A DNA stretch of 64,000 bases from Pseudomonas sp. AFG_SD02_1510_Pfu_092 (GTDB lineage: Bacteria > Pseudomonadota > Gammaproteobacteria > Pseudomonadales > Pseudomonadaceae). Each line of letters begins with the position of its first letter. Position 1 is the first letter of the stretch. The stretch covers positions 183,126-247,125 of the forward strand of contig NZ_PUQD01000001.1 of the NCBI RefSeq assembly GCF_003331055.1. The letters are read 5' to 3'. The position numbers and the translations under genes were made by a program. Below are positions 19,835 to 28,939 of this stretch, piece after piece. The notes below the pieces were generated by a model. The model ran no database searches. It had not been told where the DNA came from and saw only the letters and a list, made by a program, of their open reading frames with translations.

Positions 19835-19903
19835 GATGAAAGATTGCCCATACGGGCACTTCCGCCGGGAAGTGCCGGGTTGATGTGAACGGTGCGCGTC
19901 AGA

Positions 19904-20191
19904 TTACCACTCGAAGATCTTCCAGGACGGAATCAGCATGTCCGGCTGGTCGGATCGAATGAAATTGCCATCAGAGCCATCGGCGCGTACCAGGAAATAA
20001 GGCTTGCCGTTTTTCGGCGTGATCTTGATTGCATACAGGAAGCCGTTCTGGCGGTACTCCTGGATGGTCTTGTCGCCTTCCGTGCGAATGGTCACCTCGG
20101 GATCGGCCGAGGGGGCGTCGTCCGCCGCCAGGGTGACGACAGGCATGGTTGCCAACAGACCGAGCAGTAACAGGCGATTGAGTGTACGCAT
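19904..20191 (-). CDS. DUF2782 periplasmic small protein
   Basis: A 95-residue protein with a cleavable signal peptide ([19 protein letters not shown], cleavage near TLAADD) followed by a small beta domain. It contains the family pattern [23 protein letters not shown]...[16 protein letters not shown]. This matches the DUF2782 proteins found beside polA and thrB in gammaproteobacteria. Function unknown. It diverges from polA across 75 bases. Confidence 0.88.
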   Translation of the reverse strand: MRTLNRLLLLGLLATMPVVTLAADDAPSADPEVTIRTEGDKTIQEYRQNGFLYAIKITPKNGKPYFLVRADGSDGNFIRSDQPDMLIPSWKIFEW

Positions 20192-20266
20192 GATAACCTT
20201 GTCCCTTTGTCGTCATTGATTCTGGCTATTCTAGCGCCGGACCCGTCGAAAAGGTTGATTCTGCTC

Positions 20267-23014
20267 ATGAGCCAAGCGCCCCTCGTCCTGGTGGACGGTT
20301 CCTCCTACCTGTACCGCGCCTTCCACGCGCTGCCGCCGCTGACCACCTCCAAGGGCATGCCGACCGGTGCGGTGAAGGGTGTGCTGAACATGCTCAAGAG
20401 CCTGCGCAAGCAATACCCCGACAGCCTGTTCGCGGTGGTGTTCGACGCCAAGGGCGGCACCTTCCGCGATGCCATGTTCGCTGAATACAAGGCCAACCGC
20501 CCGAGCATGCCGGACGACCTGAGGGTGCAGATCGAGCCGCTGCATGCCAGCGTCAAGGCGTTGGGCTACCCGCTGCTGTGCGTGGAGGGGGTCGAAGCGG
20601 ACGATGTGATCGGTACCCTGGCACGCAGCAGTGCCGCGCTGGGCCGCCCGGTAATCATCTCGACCGGTGACAAGGACATGGCGCAACTGGTCGACGGGCA
20701 CATTACCTTGGTCAACACCATGACCGGTAGCGTGCTGGATGTGGCTGGCGTGCACGAGAAATTCGGCGTCGGCCCGGAACATATCATCGACTTCCTGGCG
20801 CTGATGGGCGACAAGGTCGACAACATCCCTGGCGTGCCGGGCGTGGGCGAAAAAACGGCGGTGGGCCTGCTGACCGGCATCGGCGGCGGCCTCGCCGACC
20901 TGTATGCCAACCTGGACAAGGTCCCGGCCCTGGCCATTCGCGGCGCCAAGACCCTGCCGGCCAAGCTGCAAGAGCACCGCGACGCGGCATTCCTGTCCTA
21001 CGAGCTGGCCACCATCAAGGTCGATGTGCCGCTGGATATCGAAGTCGATGCCCTGGTCTGCGGCGAGCCTGACCGCGAAGCGTTGCTGGCGCTGTACACC
21101 GAGATGGAGTTCAAGAGCTGGGTCGCCGAGGTGCAGCGTGACGCGGCCAAGGCCGGTGACGACATCGCGCCGATTGCGGAGCCGGCAGCCAAGGTCGAAC
21201 CCACCTACGAAACCATCCTCGACCAGGCCCGTTTCGATTACTGGCTGGAGAAGCTGCGCCAGGCCCCGCTGTTCGCCTTCGACACCGAAACCACCAGCCT
21301 GGATGCCCAACAGGCGCAGCTGGTCGGCCTGTCGTTCGCGGTCGAGCCGCATGAAGCCGCCTATGTGCCGCTGGCTCACGACTACGAAGGCGCACCGGCC
21401 CAGCTGGACCGCGAGGCCGTACTGCTGGCGCTGAAGCCGCTGCTGGAAGACCCGGCCAAGGCCAAGGTCGGGCAGAACGCCAAGTACGACATCAACATCC
21501 TCGCCAACAGCTCGCCCGCCATCGACATGCGTGGCGTGGCCTACGACACCATGCTCGAATCGTACGTGCTGAACTCCACTGCCACCCGGCACGACATGGA
21601 CAGCCTGGCGCAGAAGTACCTCGACCACACCACCATCGCCTTCGAGGACATCGCCGGCAAGGGTGCCAAGCAGCTCACCTTCAACCAGATCCACCTGGAC
21701 AAGGCCGGCCCCTACGCCGCCGAAGATGCCGACATCACCCTGCGCCTGCACCAGGCGCTGCAGGCGCGTCTGGCCCAGACGCCAAGCGTGCAGCCGGTGC
21801 TGATGGGCATCGAGATGCCGTTGGTGCCGGTGCTGGCCCGGATCGAGCGCCAGGGCGCGCTGGTCGATGCCGCGCTGCTGCAGGTGCAGAGTGGCGAGCT
21901 TGGGTTGAAGATGGCCGAGCTGGAGCAGCGCGCCTATGAGCTGGCAGGCGAAGCATTCAACCTGGGCTCGCCCAAGCAGCTGGGGGCGATCCTCTATGAC
22001 AAGCTGGGCATGCCGGTGCTGAGCAAGACCACCAAGGGCCAGCCTTCCACCGCCGAGGCGGTGCTCGACGAACTGGCCGAGCAAGGCTACCCGCTGCCCG
22101 AGGTACTGATGCAGTACCGCAGCCTGAGCAAGCTCAAGAGCACCTACACCGACAAGCTGCCGGGGCAGATCAACCCGCGTACCGGGCGTATCCACACCTC
22201 GTACCAGCAGGCGGTGGCGGCCACCGGCCGGCTGTCGTCGAGCGACCCGAACCTGCAGAACATTCCGATCCGTACCGCCGAAGGGCGGCGCATCCGCCAG
22301 GCCTTCATTGCCAGCCCCGGCTACAAGCTGCTGGCGGCGGACTACTCGCAGATCGAGTTGCGCATCATGGCCCATCTGGCCAAGGACGAGGGCTTGCTGC
22401 ATGCCTTCCGCAACGACCTGGATGTGCACCGCGCCACGGCGGCCGAGGTGTTCGGCGTGGCCCTGGAAGATGTCAGCAACGACCAGCGGCGCAAAGCCAA
22501 GGCCATCAACTTCGGGCTGATCTACGGCATGAGCGCCTTTGGCCTGGCCAAGCAGATCGGTGTCGACCGCAAGCAGTCGCAGGACTACATCGACCGCTAC
22601 TTCGCGCGTTACCCGGGCGTGCTCGCCTACATGGAGCGCACCCGCGCCCAGGCGGCGGAGCAAGGCTTCGTCGAAACCCTGTTCGGTCGCCGCCTGTACC
22701 TGCCGGACATCAACGCCAAGAACCCGGCCCTGCGCAAAGGCGCCGAGCGTACGGCGATCAACGCCCCCATGCAGGGCACCGCGGCCGACATCATCAAGCG
22801 GGCCATGGTCAATGTGGACAACTGGCTCGGCGGGAGCGGGCTGGATGCGCGGGTGATCCTGCAGGTACACGATGAACTGGTGCTGGAAGTGCGCGAGGAC
22901 CTGGTGGAGCAGGTGAAAGATGAAATTCGCCAGCACATGAGCCAGGCCGCGCAGCTGGATGTGCCGCTGCTGGTCGAGGCAGGAATTGGTGCGAATTGGG
23001 ATGAAGCTCACTGA
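20267..23014 (+). CDS. polA: DNA polymerase I
   Basis: Fills gaps and removes RNA primers in replication and repair. The 915-residue protein has an intact 5'-3' exonuclease domain (about 1-290, with [10 protein letters not shown] and DKDMAQLV). The 3'-5' exonuclease is active by motif (FDTET, Asp339 and Glu341). The polymerase domain shows motif A DYSQIELR (Asp692) and motif C VHDEL (Asp869). ATG at 20267 gives the conserved [20 protein letters not shown] start. ErsA follows downstream. Confidence 0.97.
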   Translation: MSQAPLVLVDGSSYLYRAFHALPPLTTSKGMPTGAVKGVLNMLKSLRKQYPDSLFAVVFDAKGGTFRDAMFAEYKANRPSMPDDLRVQIEPLHASVKALGYPLLCVEGVEADDVIGTLARSSAALGRPVIISTGDKDMAQLVDGHITLVNTMTGSVLDVAGVHEKFGVGPEHIIDFLALMGDKVDNIPGVPGVGEKTAVGLLTGIGGGLADLYANLDKVPALAIRGAKTLPAKLQEHRDAAFLSYELATIKVDVPLDIEVDALVCGEPDREALLALYTEMEFKSWVAEVQRDAAKAGDDIAPIAEPAAKVEPTYETILDQARFDYWLEKLRQAPLFAFDTETTSLDAQQAQLVGLSFAVEPHEAAYVPLAHDYEGAPAQLDREAVLLALKPLLEDPAKAKVGQNAKYDINILANSSPAIDMRGVAYDTMLESYVLNSTATRHDMDSLAQKYLDHTTIAFEDIAGKGAKQLTFNQIHLDKAGPYAAEDADITLRLHQALQARLAQTPSVQPVLMGIEMPLVPVLARIERQGALVDAALLQVQSGELGLKMAELEQRAYELAGEAFNLGSPKQLGAILYDKLGMPVLSKTTKGQPSTAEAVLDELAEQGYPLPEVLMQYRSLSKLKSTYTDKLPGQINPRTGRIHTSYQQAVAATGRLSSSDPNLQNIPIRTAEGRRIRQAFIASPGYKLLAADYSQIELRIMAHLAKDEGLLHAFRNDLDVHRATAAEVFGVALEDVSNDQRRKAKAINFGLIYGMSAFGLAKQIGVDRKQSQDYIDRYFARYPGVLAYMERTRAQAAEQGFVETLFGRRLYLPDINAKNPALRKGAERTAINAPMQGTAADIIKRAMVNVDNWLGGSGLDARVILQVHDELVLEVREDLVEQVKDEIRQHMSQAAQLDVPLLVEAGIGANWDEAH

Positions 23015-23129
23015 TCGGGCAGGCAAAGCTGTGTAGGATCGGTGACGTAGGGACGCGGATCGCGGCGGCGCTCAGCGCCGTCGGTACTGAGCGTTCATGA
23101 AACTATCGCAAATAGTTTTCAGGGCCTCG

Positions 23130-23157
23130 GAACTAAACCGGTGAAGCGGAACTCAGA
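23130..23157 (+). promoter_or_regulatory. Sigma-22 (AlgU)-type promoter of ErsA
   Basis: GAACTA at 23130-23135 and TCAGA at 23153-23157 are separated by 17 bases. This closely matches the AlgU/RpoE-like consensus GAACTT-N16/17-TCTGA. The predicted start is near 23163. ErsA of P. aeruginosa is known to be AlgU-dependent, which supports the call. Confidence 0.75.
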
Positions 23158-23162
23158 GTACC

Positions 23163-23293
23163 TGAATGGCTGGTGAAGCCTTTCGATGCTCCTATGTTGT
23201 GTTAAGTGTTGGCAGATATCTGGACCCCGCCCTAGCGGTCCGGACTTGGACCCCGAACTTCCCCCTCCCCATACGAAGTCCGGGGTTTTTTTT
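23163..23293 (+). ncRNA. ersA: ErsA small RNA (Spot 42 position)
   Basis: The gap between polA and engB encodes the Hfq-associated regulator ErsA in Pseudomonas, at the position of Spot 42 in enterics. Here an AlgU-type promoter and a strong intrinsic terminator are about 130 bases apart, which fits the 132-base ErsA of P. aeruginosa. The unpaired C/U-rich stretch CCCCCTCCCC at 23261-23270 lies in the loop before the final stem and is a likely target-pairing region. ErsA acts on envelope and exopolysaccharide genes in P. aeruginosa; targets here are inferred. The 5' end is a prediction. Confidence 0.8.
23251..23293 (+). terminator. Intrinsic terminator of ErsA
   Basis: CCCCGAACTT (23251-23260) pairs with AAGTCCGGGG (23276-23285) with one mismatch, followed by eight T at 23286-23293. 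Confidence 0.9.
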
Positions 23294-23324
23294 GCCCGGA
23301 ATTTGACCTGAGCCTGATGAGAAA

Positions 23325-23416
23325 CCCTGTTGGAGCGAGCGCGCCCGCGAACCTGGGCGACGCCCAGGCCATGCTCGGCGCAGGATGCTTCGCGGGCACG
23401 CCCGCTCCCACAGGGT
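23325..23416. repeat. REP element, inverted pair
   Basis: TGTTGGAGCGAGCGCGCCCG (a diverged unit) faces TTCGCGGGCACGCCCGCTCC. The spacer contains GGGCGACGCCC. It lies between ErsA and the end of engB. Confidence 0.9.
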
Positions 23417-23428
23417 GCTCTCTTGCCT

Positions 23429-24061
23429 TCAGGCCACCGGGCGGTCTTCCAGCTCCATCCAGTCCGCCAGCACCCGGTAGGCGTCTTCCACGCCCAGCCG
23501 CTTGGGCGCCGAGAACAGCTGGATGGTCACGCCATCGCCCCAGCCCTTGCGGATTTCCGACTGCACCTTGAGCAGGGTGTTCTTGCCCGCGCCATGGGTC
23601 AGCTTGTCGGCCTTGGTCAGCAGGATGTGCATCGGCATGCTGCTGGCCTTGGCCCAGTCGAGCATCATCTTGTCGAAGTCGGTCATCGGGTGGCGCACAT
23701 CCATCATCAGGATCACGCCACGCAGGCACTCACGGCTGCCCAAGTAGGCTTCCAGGTGTTTTTGCCAGTGCTGCTTGAGCGGAATCGGCACTTTTGCATA
23801 ACCGTAGCCCGGCAGGTCGACCAAACGCCGTTCATCGTCCAGACTGAAGAAATTCAACAGCTGGGTGCGCCCGGGGGTCTTCGAGGTGCGCGCCAGGCTG
23901 GCATGAGTCAGGGTGTTGAGGGCGCTGGACTTGCCGGCGTTGGAGCGGCCGGCAAAAGCCACCTCGTAACCCTGGTCGTCCGGGCATTGTTCGACCTTGG
24001 CAGCGCTGAGGGCGAATTTGGCTTTCTGGCAGAGGCCGAGGATGGGGTTCTTGACTTGCAT
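23429..24061 (-). CDS. engB: Ribosome biogenesis GTPase EngB/YihA
   Basis: The small essential GTPase acts in 50S subunit assembly. The 210-residue protein has G1 GRSNAGKSS (38-46), the G2 threonine in KTPGRTQ, G3 DLPGYGYAK (82-90) and G4 LLTKADK. ATG at 24061 gives the typical MQVKNP start and length; the long upstream extension of the frame is spurious. It faces polA and ErsA. Confidence 0.96.
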   Translation of the reverse strand: MQVKNPILGLCQKAKFALSAAKVEQCPDDQGYEVAFAGRSNAGKSSALNTLTHASLARTSKTPGRTQLLNFFSLDDERRLVDLPGYGYAKVPIPLKQHWQKHLEAYLGSRECLRGVILMMDVRHPMTDFDKMMLDWAKASSMPMHILLTKADKLTHGAGKNTLLKVQSEIRKGWGDGVTIQLFSAPKRLGVEDAYRVLADWMELEDRPVA

Positions 24062-24143
24062 GGGATATCCGATGTGGGTGTTGCCTGACTCTTTAGGCTC
24101 GAGCCTGGCAAGCGGTGTCGTTTCCGTTTGGATGGCGGAAGTA

Positions 24144-24189
24144 TATAATGCCCCAGTTTTTGTGTGCTCATTCTCCCGGCGAAGGAGAA
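24144..24189 (+). promoter_or_regulatory. Promoter and leader hairpin of the cytochrome c5-c4 genes
   Basis: A perfect -10 TATAAT lies at 24144-24149; the -35 region (TTTCCG near 24121) is weak. Downstream in the expected leader, TTCTCC (24171-24176) can pair with GGAGAA (24184-24189), hiding a strong ribosome-binding sequence GAAGGAG at 24181-24187. That sequence precedes an ATG at 24195 which is out of frame with the cytochrome. Confidence 0.5.
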
Positions 24190-24262
24190 CGGGCATGGGG
24201 TGTCGAACAATAGCTCGCGCAACAGAACGCAGCGCGGCCCCCAACCCTGAAGGTCGTTCCGC

Positions 24263-24565
24263 ATGGCGAAATGGCTGCTTGCTGTCGGTATGTTCCTGCC
24301 GTTTTTCAGCGCACAGGCTACACAGGATCCCGAGGTGTTGTACAACCGCACGTGTGCGGCCTGTCACACCGGGCAGTTGCCACAGGCACCCAGACAGGGT
24401 GACCGGGCAGCGTGGGAGCCCAGGCTGGCGCAAGGCATGGAGGTACTGGTGAAGCACGTGACCCAGGGTTTCAAGGCTATGCCGCCGCGTGGATTGTGCA
24501 TGGACTGCAGTGCCGAGGACTACCGTTTGGTCATCCTTTGGATGAGTGGCAGTCCCGATACATAA
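24263..24565 (+). CDS. Cytochrome c5-family monoheme cytochrome
   Basis: A small periplasmic electron carrier of 100 residues. The signal peptide ends FSAQA-TQ. Heme motif CAACH (31-35), axial Met73 in AMPPRG, and the extra cysteine pair GLCMDC (79, 82) typical of cytochrome c5 are present. GAAGG lies about 9 bases before the ATG. It precedes cytochrome c4 by 31 bases and is probably cotranscribed, supplying electrons to terminal oxidases. Confidence 0.92.
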   Translation: MAKWLLAVGMFLPFFSAQATQDPEVLYNRTCAACHTGQLPQAPRQGDRAAWEPRLAQGMEVLVKHVTQGFKAMPPRGLCMDCSAEDYRLVILWMSGSPDT

Positions 24566-24596
24566 CATTTCACCCTTAGCCGTGTTGGATTAGCTG

Positions 24597-25214
24597 ATGA
24601 ACAAACTAGTCGTGAGTCTGCTGTTGACCCTGGGTGTCGCTGGTGCGGCCACTGCTGCACAACCCGTCAAAGGCGATGCCGCTGCTGGCCAGGCCAAGAC
24701 GGCCGTCTGTGGTGCTTGCCACAACCCCGACGGCAACAGCCTGGCACCGAACTTCCCGAAACTGGCCGGCCAAGGCCAGCGCTACCTCGAAAAACAGCTG
24801 CACGATATCAAATCGGGCAAGCGCACCGTGCTGGAGATGACCGGCATGCTGACTGCGTTCAGCGACCAGGACCTGGCCGACATCGCCGCCTATTTCGCCA
24901 GTCAGAAAGGCAGCGTGGGTGCCGCCGATCCGAAGCTGGTCGAACGTGGCCGTGCGCTGTTCAACGGCGGCGACCTGGAAAAAGGCATGCCGGCCTGCAC
25001 CGGCTGCCACTCGCCTAACGGCGCGGGCATCGCCCTGGCCGGCTTCCCGCATCTGGGCGGCCAGCATGCGCAGTACGTGACCAAGCAGCTCACCGATTTC
25101 CGCGAGGGCAACCGCACCAACGATGGCGATGCCATGACCATGCGTACCATCGCCGGCAAGCTGAGCAACCACGACATCGAGGCGTTGGCCAGCTACATCC
25201 AGGGTCTGCACTGA
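24597..25214 (+). CDS. Diheme cytochrome c4
   Basis: A periplasmic diheme electron carrier of 205 residues. The signal peptide ends ATA-AQPVKGDA. Two homologous domains carry CGACH (38-42) and CTGCH (134-138), with candidate axial methionines in LEMTGML and AMTMRTIAG. It is associated with terminal oxidases, including caa3 and cbb3 types. A terminator follows at 25267. Confidence 0.95.
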   Translation: MNKLVVSLLLTLGVAGAATAAQPVKGDAAAGQAKTAVCGACHNPDGNSLAPNFPKLAGQGQRYLEKQLHDIKSGKRTVLEMTGMLTAFSDQDLADIAAYFASQKGSVGAADPKLVERGRALFNGGDLEKGMPACTGCHSPNGAGIALAGFPHLGGQHAQYVTKQLTDFREGNRTNDGDAMTMRTIAGKLSNHDIEALASYIQGLH

Positions 25215-25266
25215 GACCCTTCCAGGTGGGGCATTAACTTTCGGTTAATGTTGCAAGCCAATGATG

Positions 25267-25292
25267 AAAGGGCGGCCGGACCGCCCTTTTTT
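25267..25292 (+). terminator. Intrinsic terminator after cytochrome c4
   Basis: AAAGGGCGG pairs with CCGCCCTTT around a five-base loop (CCGGA), followed by a T run. Confidence 0.93.
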
Positions 25293-25388
25293 CTGTTCGC
25301 TGCCGTTACACTACAGAACTCGAGCCCTTCCCGGCCTGTCTCAATCCAGGTCGCGTCGTGGCGACCCATGAATGCTCAGGAGTAAAGC

Positions 25389-26021
25389 ATGCGTAAACTG
25401 ATTCTCAGCGCTGCGCTGGTCGCCGCCAGCGTATTTGGTATGACCGCCGTCCAGGCCGCCGAGCCGGTCGTCGGCAAGGAATACCTCGAGCTGAGCAACC
25501 CTGTTCCGGTTTCCGTGCCCGGCAAGATCGAGGTGGTCGAGCTGTTCTGGTACGGCTGCCCCCACTGCTACCACTTCGAGCCAACCATCAACCCATGGGT
25601 CGAAAAACTGCCGAAGGACGTCAACTTCAAGCGCGTACCGGCCATGTTCGGCGGCGCGTGGGATGCGCACGGCCAGATGTTCCTCACCCTCGAAGCCATG
25701 GGCGTCGAGCAGAAGGTGCATGCTGCGGTATTCGATGCCATCCAGAACCAGCGCAAGCGCCTGACCGACAAGAACGACATGGCCGATTTCCTCGCCACTC
25801 AGGGCGTCGACAAGGACAAGTTCCTCGCCACCTTCGACTCGTTCGCCATCAAGGGCCAGGTCAACCAGGCCAAGGAGCTGGCGAAGAAGTATGAAATCAC
25901 CGGCGTACCGAGCATGGTGGTCAACGGCAAGTACCGCTTCGACCTGGGTACTGCTGGCGGGCCGGAAGGCGTGCTGAACGTTGCCGACCAGCTGATCGCC
26001 AAGGAGCGCGCCGCCAAGTAG
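25389..26021 (+). CDS. dsbA: Thiol:disulfide interchange protein DsbA
   Basis: Introduces disulfides into secreted proteins in the periplasm. The 210-residue protein has a signal peptide ending VQA-AEP and active site FWYGCPHCYHF (Cys57, Cys60). The cis-Pro loop TGVPSMVVNGKYRF is intact. CAGGAG precedes the ATG. A nuclease-fold gene starts 12 bases downstream, so the two are probably cotranscribed. Confidence 0.96.
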   Translation: MRKLILSAALVAASVFGMTAVQAAEPVVGKEYLELSNPVPVSVPGKIEVVELFWYGCPHCYHFEPTINPWVEKLPKDVNFKRVPAMFGGAWDAHGQMFLTLEAMGVEQKVHAAVFDAIQNQRKRLTDKNDMADFLATQGVDKDKFLATFDSFAIKGQVNQAKELAKKYEITGVPSMVVNGKYRFDLGTAGGPEGVLNVADQLIAKERAAK

Positions 26022-26033
26022 GCGGTGTAATCC

Positions 26034-26888
26034 ATGCGCCGCTCCGGACCCGCGCGTGGCATTGGCCTGCACCAGCCGCAGGTCAACGAGCATCACTTGC
26101 AGGCCCCAGGCCTGCCTGAGGATGGTCGCCTGCGGCTGCTCAGTTTCAACATTCAGGTAGGCATCAGCACTGAGCGCTACCGGCATTACCTGACCCGTAG
26201 CTGGCAGCACCTGCTGCCGCACAACGGGCGCGCCGGCAACTTGCAGAAGATCGGCCAGTTGCTCGGCGACTTCGACCTGGTGGCCTTGCAGGAGGTCGAT
26301 GGCGGCAGCCTGCGCTCGGGCTACGTCAACCAGGTCGAGCACCTGGCGCACCTGGGCGCCTTCCCCTACTGGTACCAGCAGCTCAACCGCAACCTCGGGC
26401 GCTTTGCCCAGCACAGCAACGGCGTGCTCAGCCGGCTGAAGCCGCAATTGCTCGAGGATCACCCGTTGCCTGGCCCAGCCGGGCGTGGTGCGATCCTGGT
26501 GCGTTTTGGCGAGGGCGCAGACGCGCTGATCGTGGTCATGATGCACCTGGCCCTGGGGGCCAAGACCCGCGCCCTGCAGCTGGGCTATATCCGCGAATTG
26601 ATTGGCGGCTACCGCCACCAGGTGCTGATGGGCGACATGAATACCCATGCCACCGACCTGCTGGAGCATTCGCCGCTGCGCGACCTGGGCCTGGTTGCCC
26701 CGCAAGTCGAGGCCACCTTCCCCAGCTGGCGCCCCAAGCGTTGCCTGGATCACATCCTGCTGAGTTCGAGCCTGACACTGGAGCGTGTCGAGGTGCTGGC
26801 GCAGCCAATTTCCGATCACCTTCCCGTTGCTGTCGAGATTCGATTGCCTGATGCATTGACTGTGGATACGCTGCCGGTCCTGAGCTAA
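26034..26888 (+). CDS. Endonuclease/exonuclease/phosphatase-family protein
   Basis: The 284-residue cytosolic protein carries all the EEP motifs: LLSFNIQ, LQEVD (metal Glu), NGVLSR, a catalytic His in MMHLAL, GDMNTH, LDHIL and the terminal SDHLPV. It is therefore a likely metal-dependent phosphodiesterase or nuclease; the substrate cannot be told from sequence. It lies between dsbA and the diguanylate cyclase gene, in the same direction and with small gaps, as in other pseudomonads. Confidence 0.9.
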   Translation: MRRSGPARGIGLHQPQVNEHHLQAPGLPEDGRLRLLSFNIQVGISTERYRHYLTRSWQHLLPHNGRAGNLQKIGQLLGDFDLVALQEVDGGSLRSGYVNQVEHLAHLGAFPYWYQQLNRNLGRFAQHSNGVLSRLKPQLLEDHPLPGPAGRGAILVRFGEGADALIVVMMHLALGAKTRALQLGYIRELIGGYRHQVLMGDMNTHATDLLEHSPLRDLGLVAPQVEATFPSWRPKRCLDHILLSSSLTLERVEVLAQPISDHLPVAVEIRLPDALTVDTLPVLS

Positions 26889-26915
26889 TTGCCATCACCG
26901 TTTGCGGACCCGGGC

Positions 26916-28859
26916 ATGACTGAAGACGCTGAGCGCTGGAAAGAAAAATACCTGAAAAGCATCGAGCAGCAGGAAAAGCTCGAGCGCCGCTGGAATGCCC
27001 GTCTCGACCTGCTGCGCCGCGGCCTGGTCCGTAGCTCGCTGGCTGCCGAAGGCAGTGACAAGGTGGTGGACCAGTGCATGAAGGAAATGCGCGAGGTCAT
27101 CCGCAGCGACAACATGGACGCGGGCCTGGCCGGGCTGATCCCGCGCCTTGAGAAAGCGGTGCTGGATTCCGAACAGCGCCGGGAAACGCGCATGAACCAG
27201 GTCAGCGATGCACTGACTGCGCTGGTCACCCAGCTGCAAGGCCTGCCGCTGCCAAGCGATGTGTCGCGGCCGTTGAAAAAACTGGCGAAGAAGCTGGATG
27301 GCGGCATTGCCCAGTCGCGTGACTTGCCGCCATTGCTGGGTGAGTTGAGCGGCCTGCAAGACCGTGCGTTATCCGCCCTGAGCAAGCCCGGGGAAGATAC
27401 CCGGCCCGGGTTCCTGCAGCGTCTGTTCGGCAGCCGCGATGACGACATGCACGACGAGCCGACGCCTGCGTCGGTGGCGCTGCCAGTTGCCCAGCCCCAG
27501 CCCCACCCACGGCCGGGACCGGGCGGTGTCGAGGCCGCGCAGCCCGACGATGTGGACGCGTTGCAGCCGCTGGCAAGCCCTGCCGATCCTGTGGCCGAGA
27601 CGCCCCTGGCCCCTGAACCCGAGCTTGAGGTGGCTGGCCCGGCGCTGATCGAGACCGCCGAAGTTCTGCCAGCCCCGCTGCCGCAGGCGGACGATGTGCC
27701 CGTACCGCAAGCAGCGGCCAGCGAGCCAAGCGTTGTCGTGGAACCGCTACAGCCGCTGGAGGACAGCTTCGGCGAAGAAGGCCCGTATGCCCTGCCCGAC
27801 GCAGTGGAGCCCCCCTACAGCCAGGTGGCGGCGCACATCGAGCAAACCCTGATCGGCCTGCTCGATGACCTCAGCCTGCCCGAACGGCACAAGGCCCAGG
27901 CACTGGAAATGCGTGAGCGGGTTGCCCGCGGCTTGAACTGGTATGAGCTGATCCCGGTGCTGGATGACCTGGCGGTGCTCATGCTGGCGATCACCGACAG
28001 CGGCCAGCACGAATTCGAAACCTACCTGCAGCAACTCAACGAGCGGCTGGAAAGCTTCCAGAGCCATCTGCACGAGGCCAGTGCCGGCCACGCCGACAAC
28101 AGCTCCGCCGCCCGGGACCTGGATACCCAGCTGCGTGAGCATGTCGATGGGCTGCAGAACAGTATGCAAGGGGCCGCCGATGTCGACAGCCTCAAGCACA
28201 TCCTGGATAACCGCCTGGAAGGCCTGCTGGTGACCATGGACGAACACAAGCACGAACGCGATCGGCGTGAGCAGGAGCTGGCGGGGCGCCTGCTGGGCCT
28301 GTCGGAGCGCGTGGCCAGCATGGAGCAGGAGGCGCTTGGCTACCGCGAGCACCTCGAGGAGCAGCGGCAAAAGGCTTTGCTCGACCCGCTTACCGGGCTG
28401 CCCAACCGTGCAGCCTGGAGCGAGCGAGTCGAGCGCGAACTGATCGAGTGGCAGGAAAGCGGCGGCCATCTGGCGATGGCGATCCTCGACCTGGACCATT
28501 TCAAGCGCATCAACGACAGCTACGGGCATCTGGCCGGCGACAAGGTGCTGAAAATCGTCGCCGATCAATTGCGCAAGCGCCTGCGCGGCCATGACTTCAT
28601 TGCCCGTTTCGGCGGCGAGGAGTTTGTCCTGCTGCTGCCGCAGACTTCACCGGCAGCCGCCAGCCAGATGGCCGAACTGCTGCGGGCCACGGTAGAGGCG
28701 TGCCCCTTCCACTTCAAAGGCGAACGGGTAGTGATCACCACTTCCATCGGACTGGGTGCATTTCGCCCCGGCGAACGCGGCGACCAGGTGCTCAAGCGCG
28801 CCGACGCGGCGCTGTACCGGGCCAAGGAGTTGGGGCGCAACCGCGTCGAGCAGGCGTAG
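26916..28859 (+). CDS. dgcH: Diguanylate cyclase (GGDEF)
   Basis: Makes cyclic di-GMP from two GTP. The 647-residue protein has a charged helical N-terminal region (1-170), a Pro/Ala/Glu-rich linker (about 175-290), a second helical region with coiled-coil character (300-490) and a C-terminal GGDEF domain. The active site is GGEEF at 566-570, and DLDHFKRINDSYGH is intact. An RxxD inhibitory site is not obvious. No membrane segment is seen. ATG at 26916 is preferred over a TTG at 26889. The orthologue by position in P. aeruginosa is DgcH (PA5487). Confidence 0.92.
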   Translation: MTEDAERWKEKYLKSIEQQEKLERRWNARLDLLRRGLVRSSLAAEGSDKVVDQCMKEMREVIRSDNMDAGLAGLIPRLEKAVLDSEQRRETRMNQVSDALTALVTQLQGLPLPSDVSRPLKKLAKKLDGGIAQSRDLPPLLGELSGLQDRALSALSKPGEDTRPGFLQRLFGSRDDDMHDEPTPASVALPVAQPQPHPRPGPGGVEAAQPDDVDALQPLASPADPVAETPLAPEPELEVAGPALIETAEVLPAPLPQADDVPVPQAAASEPSVVVEPLQPLEDSFGEEGPYALPDAVEPPYSQVAAHIEQTLIGLLDDLSLPERHKAQALEMRERVARGLNWYELIPVLDDLAVLMLAITDSGQHEFETYLQQLNERLESFQSHLHEASAGHADNSSAARDLDTQLREHVDGLQNSMQGAADVDSLKHILDNRLEGLLVTMDEHKHERDRREQELAGRLLGLSERVASMEQEALGYREHLEEQRQKALLDPLTGLPNRAAWSERVERELIEWQESGGHLAMAILDLDHFKRINDSYGHLAGDKVLKIVADQLRKRLRGHDFIARFGGEEFVLLLPQTSPAAASQMAELLRATVEACPFHFKGERVVITTSIGLGAFRPGERGDQVLKRADAALYRAKELGRNRVEQA

Positions 28860-28939
28860 CGGGCAACCGCTGACTCGCGGCAAGCACGGCCCGTGGGGAG
28901 CACGTTATACTGTAGCGCTCATATGCTGAGGCCACTGAC

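Noticed and set aside
20231..23026. A 931-residue open frame on the strand opposite polA
   Set aside because: It is a codon-structure shadow of polA in high-GC DNA, full of His/Gln/Val-rich low-complexity sequence, with no family motif.
26889..26915. TTG start for the diguanylate cyclase
   Set aside because: No ribosome site; ATG at 26916 is a more usual start.
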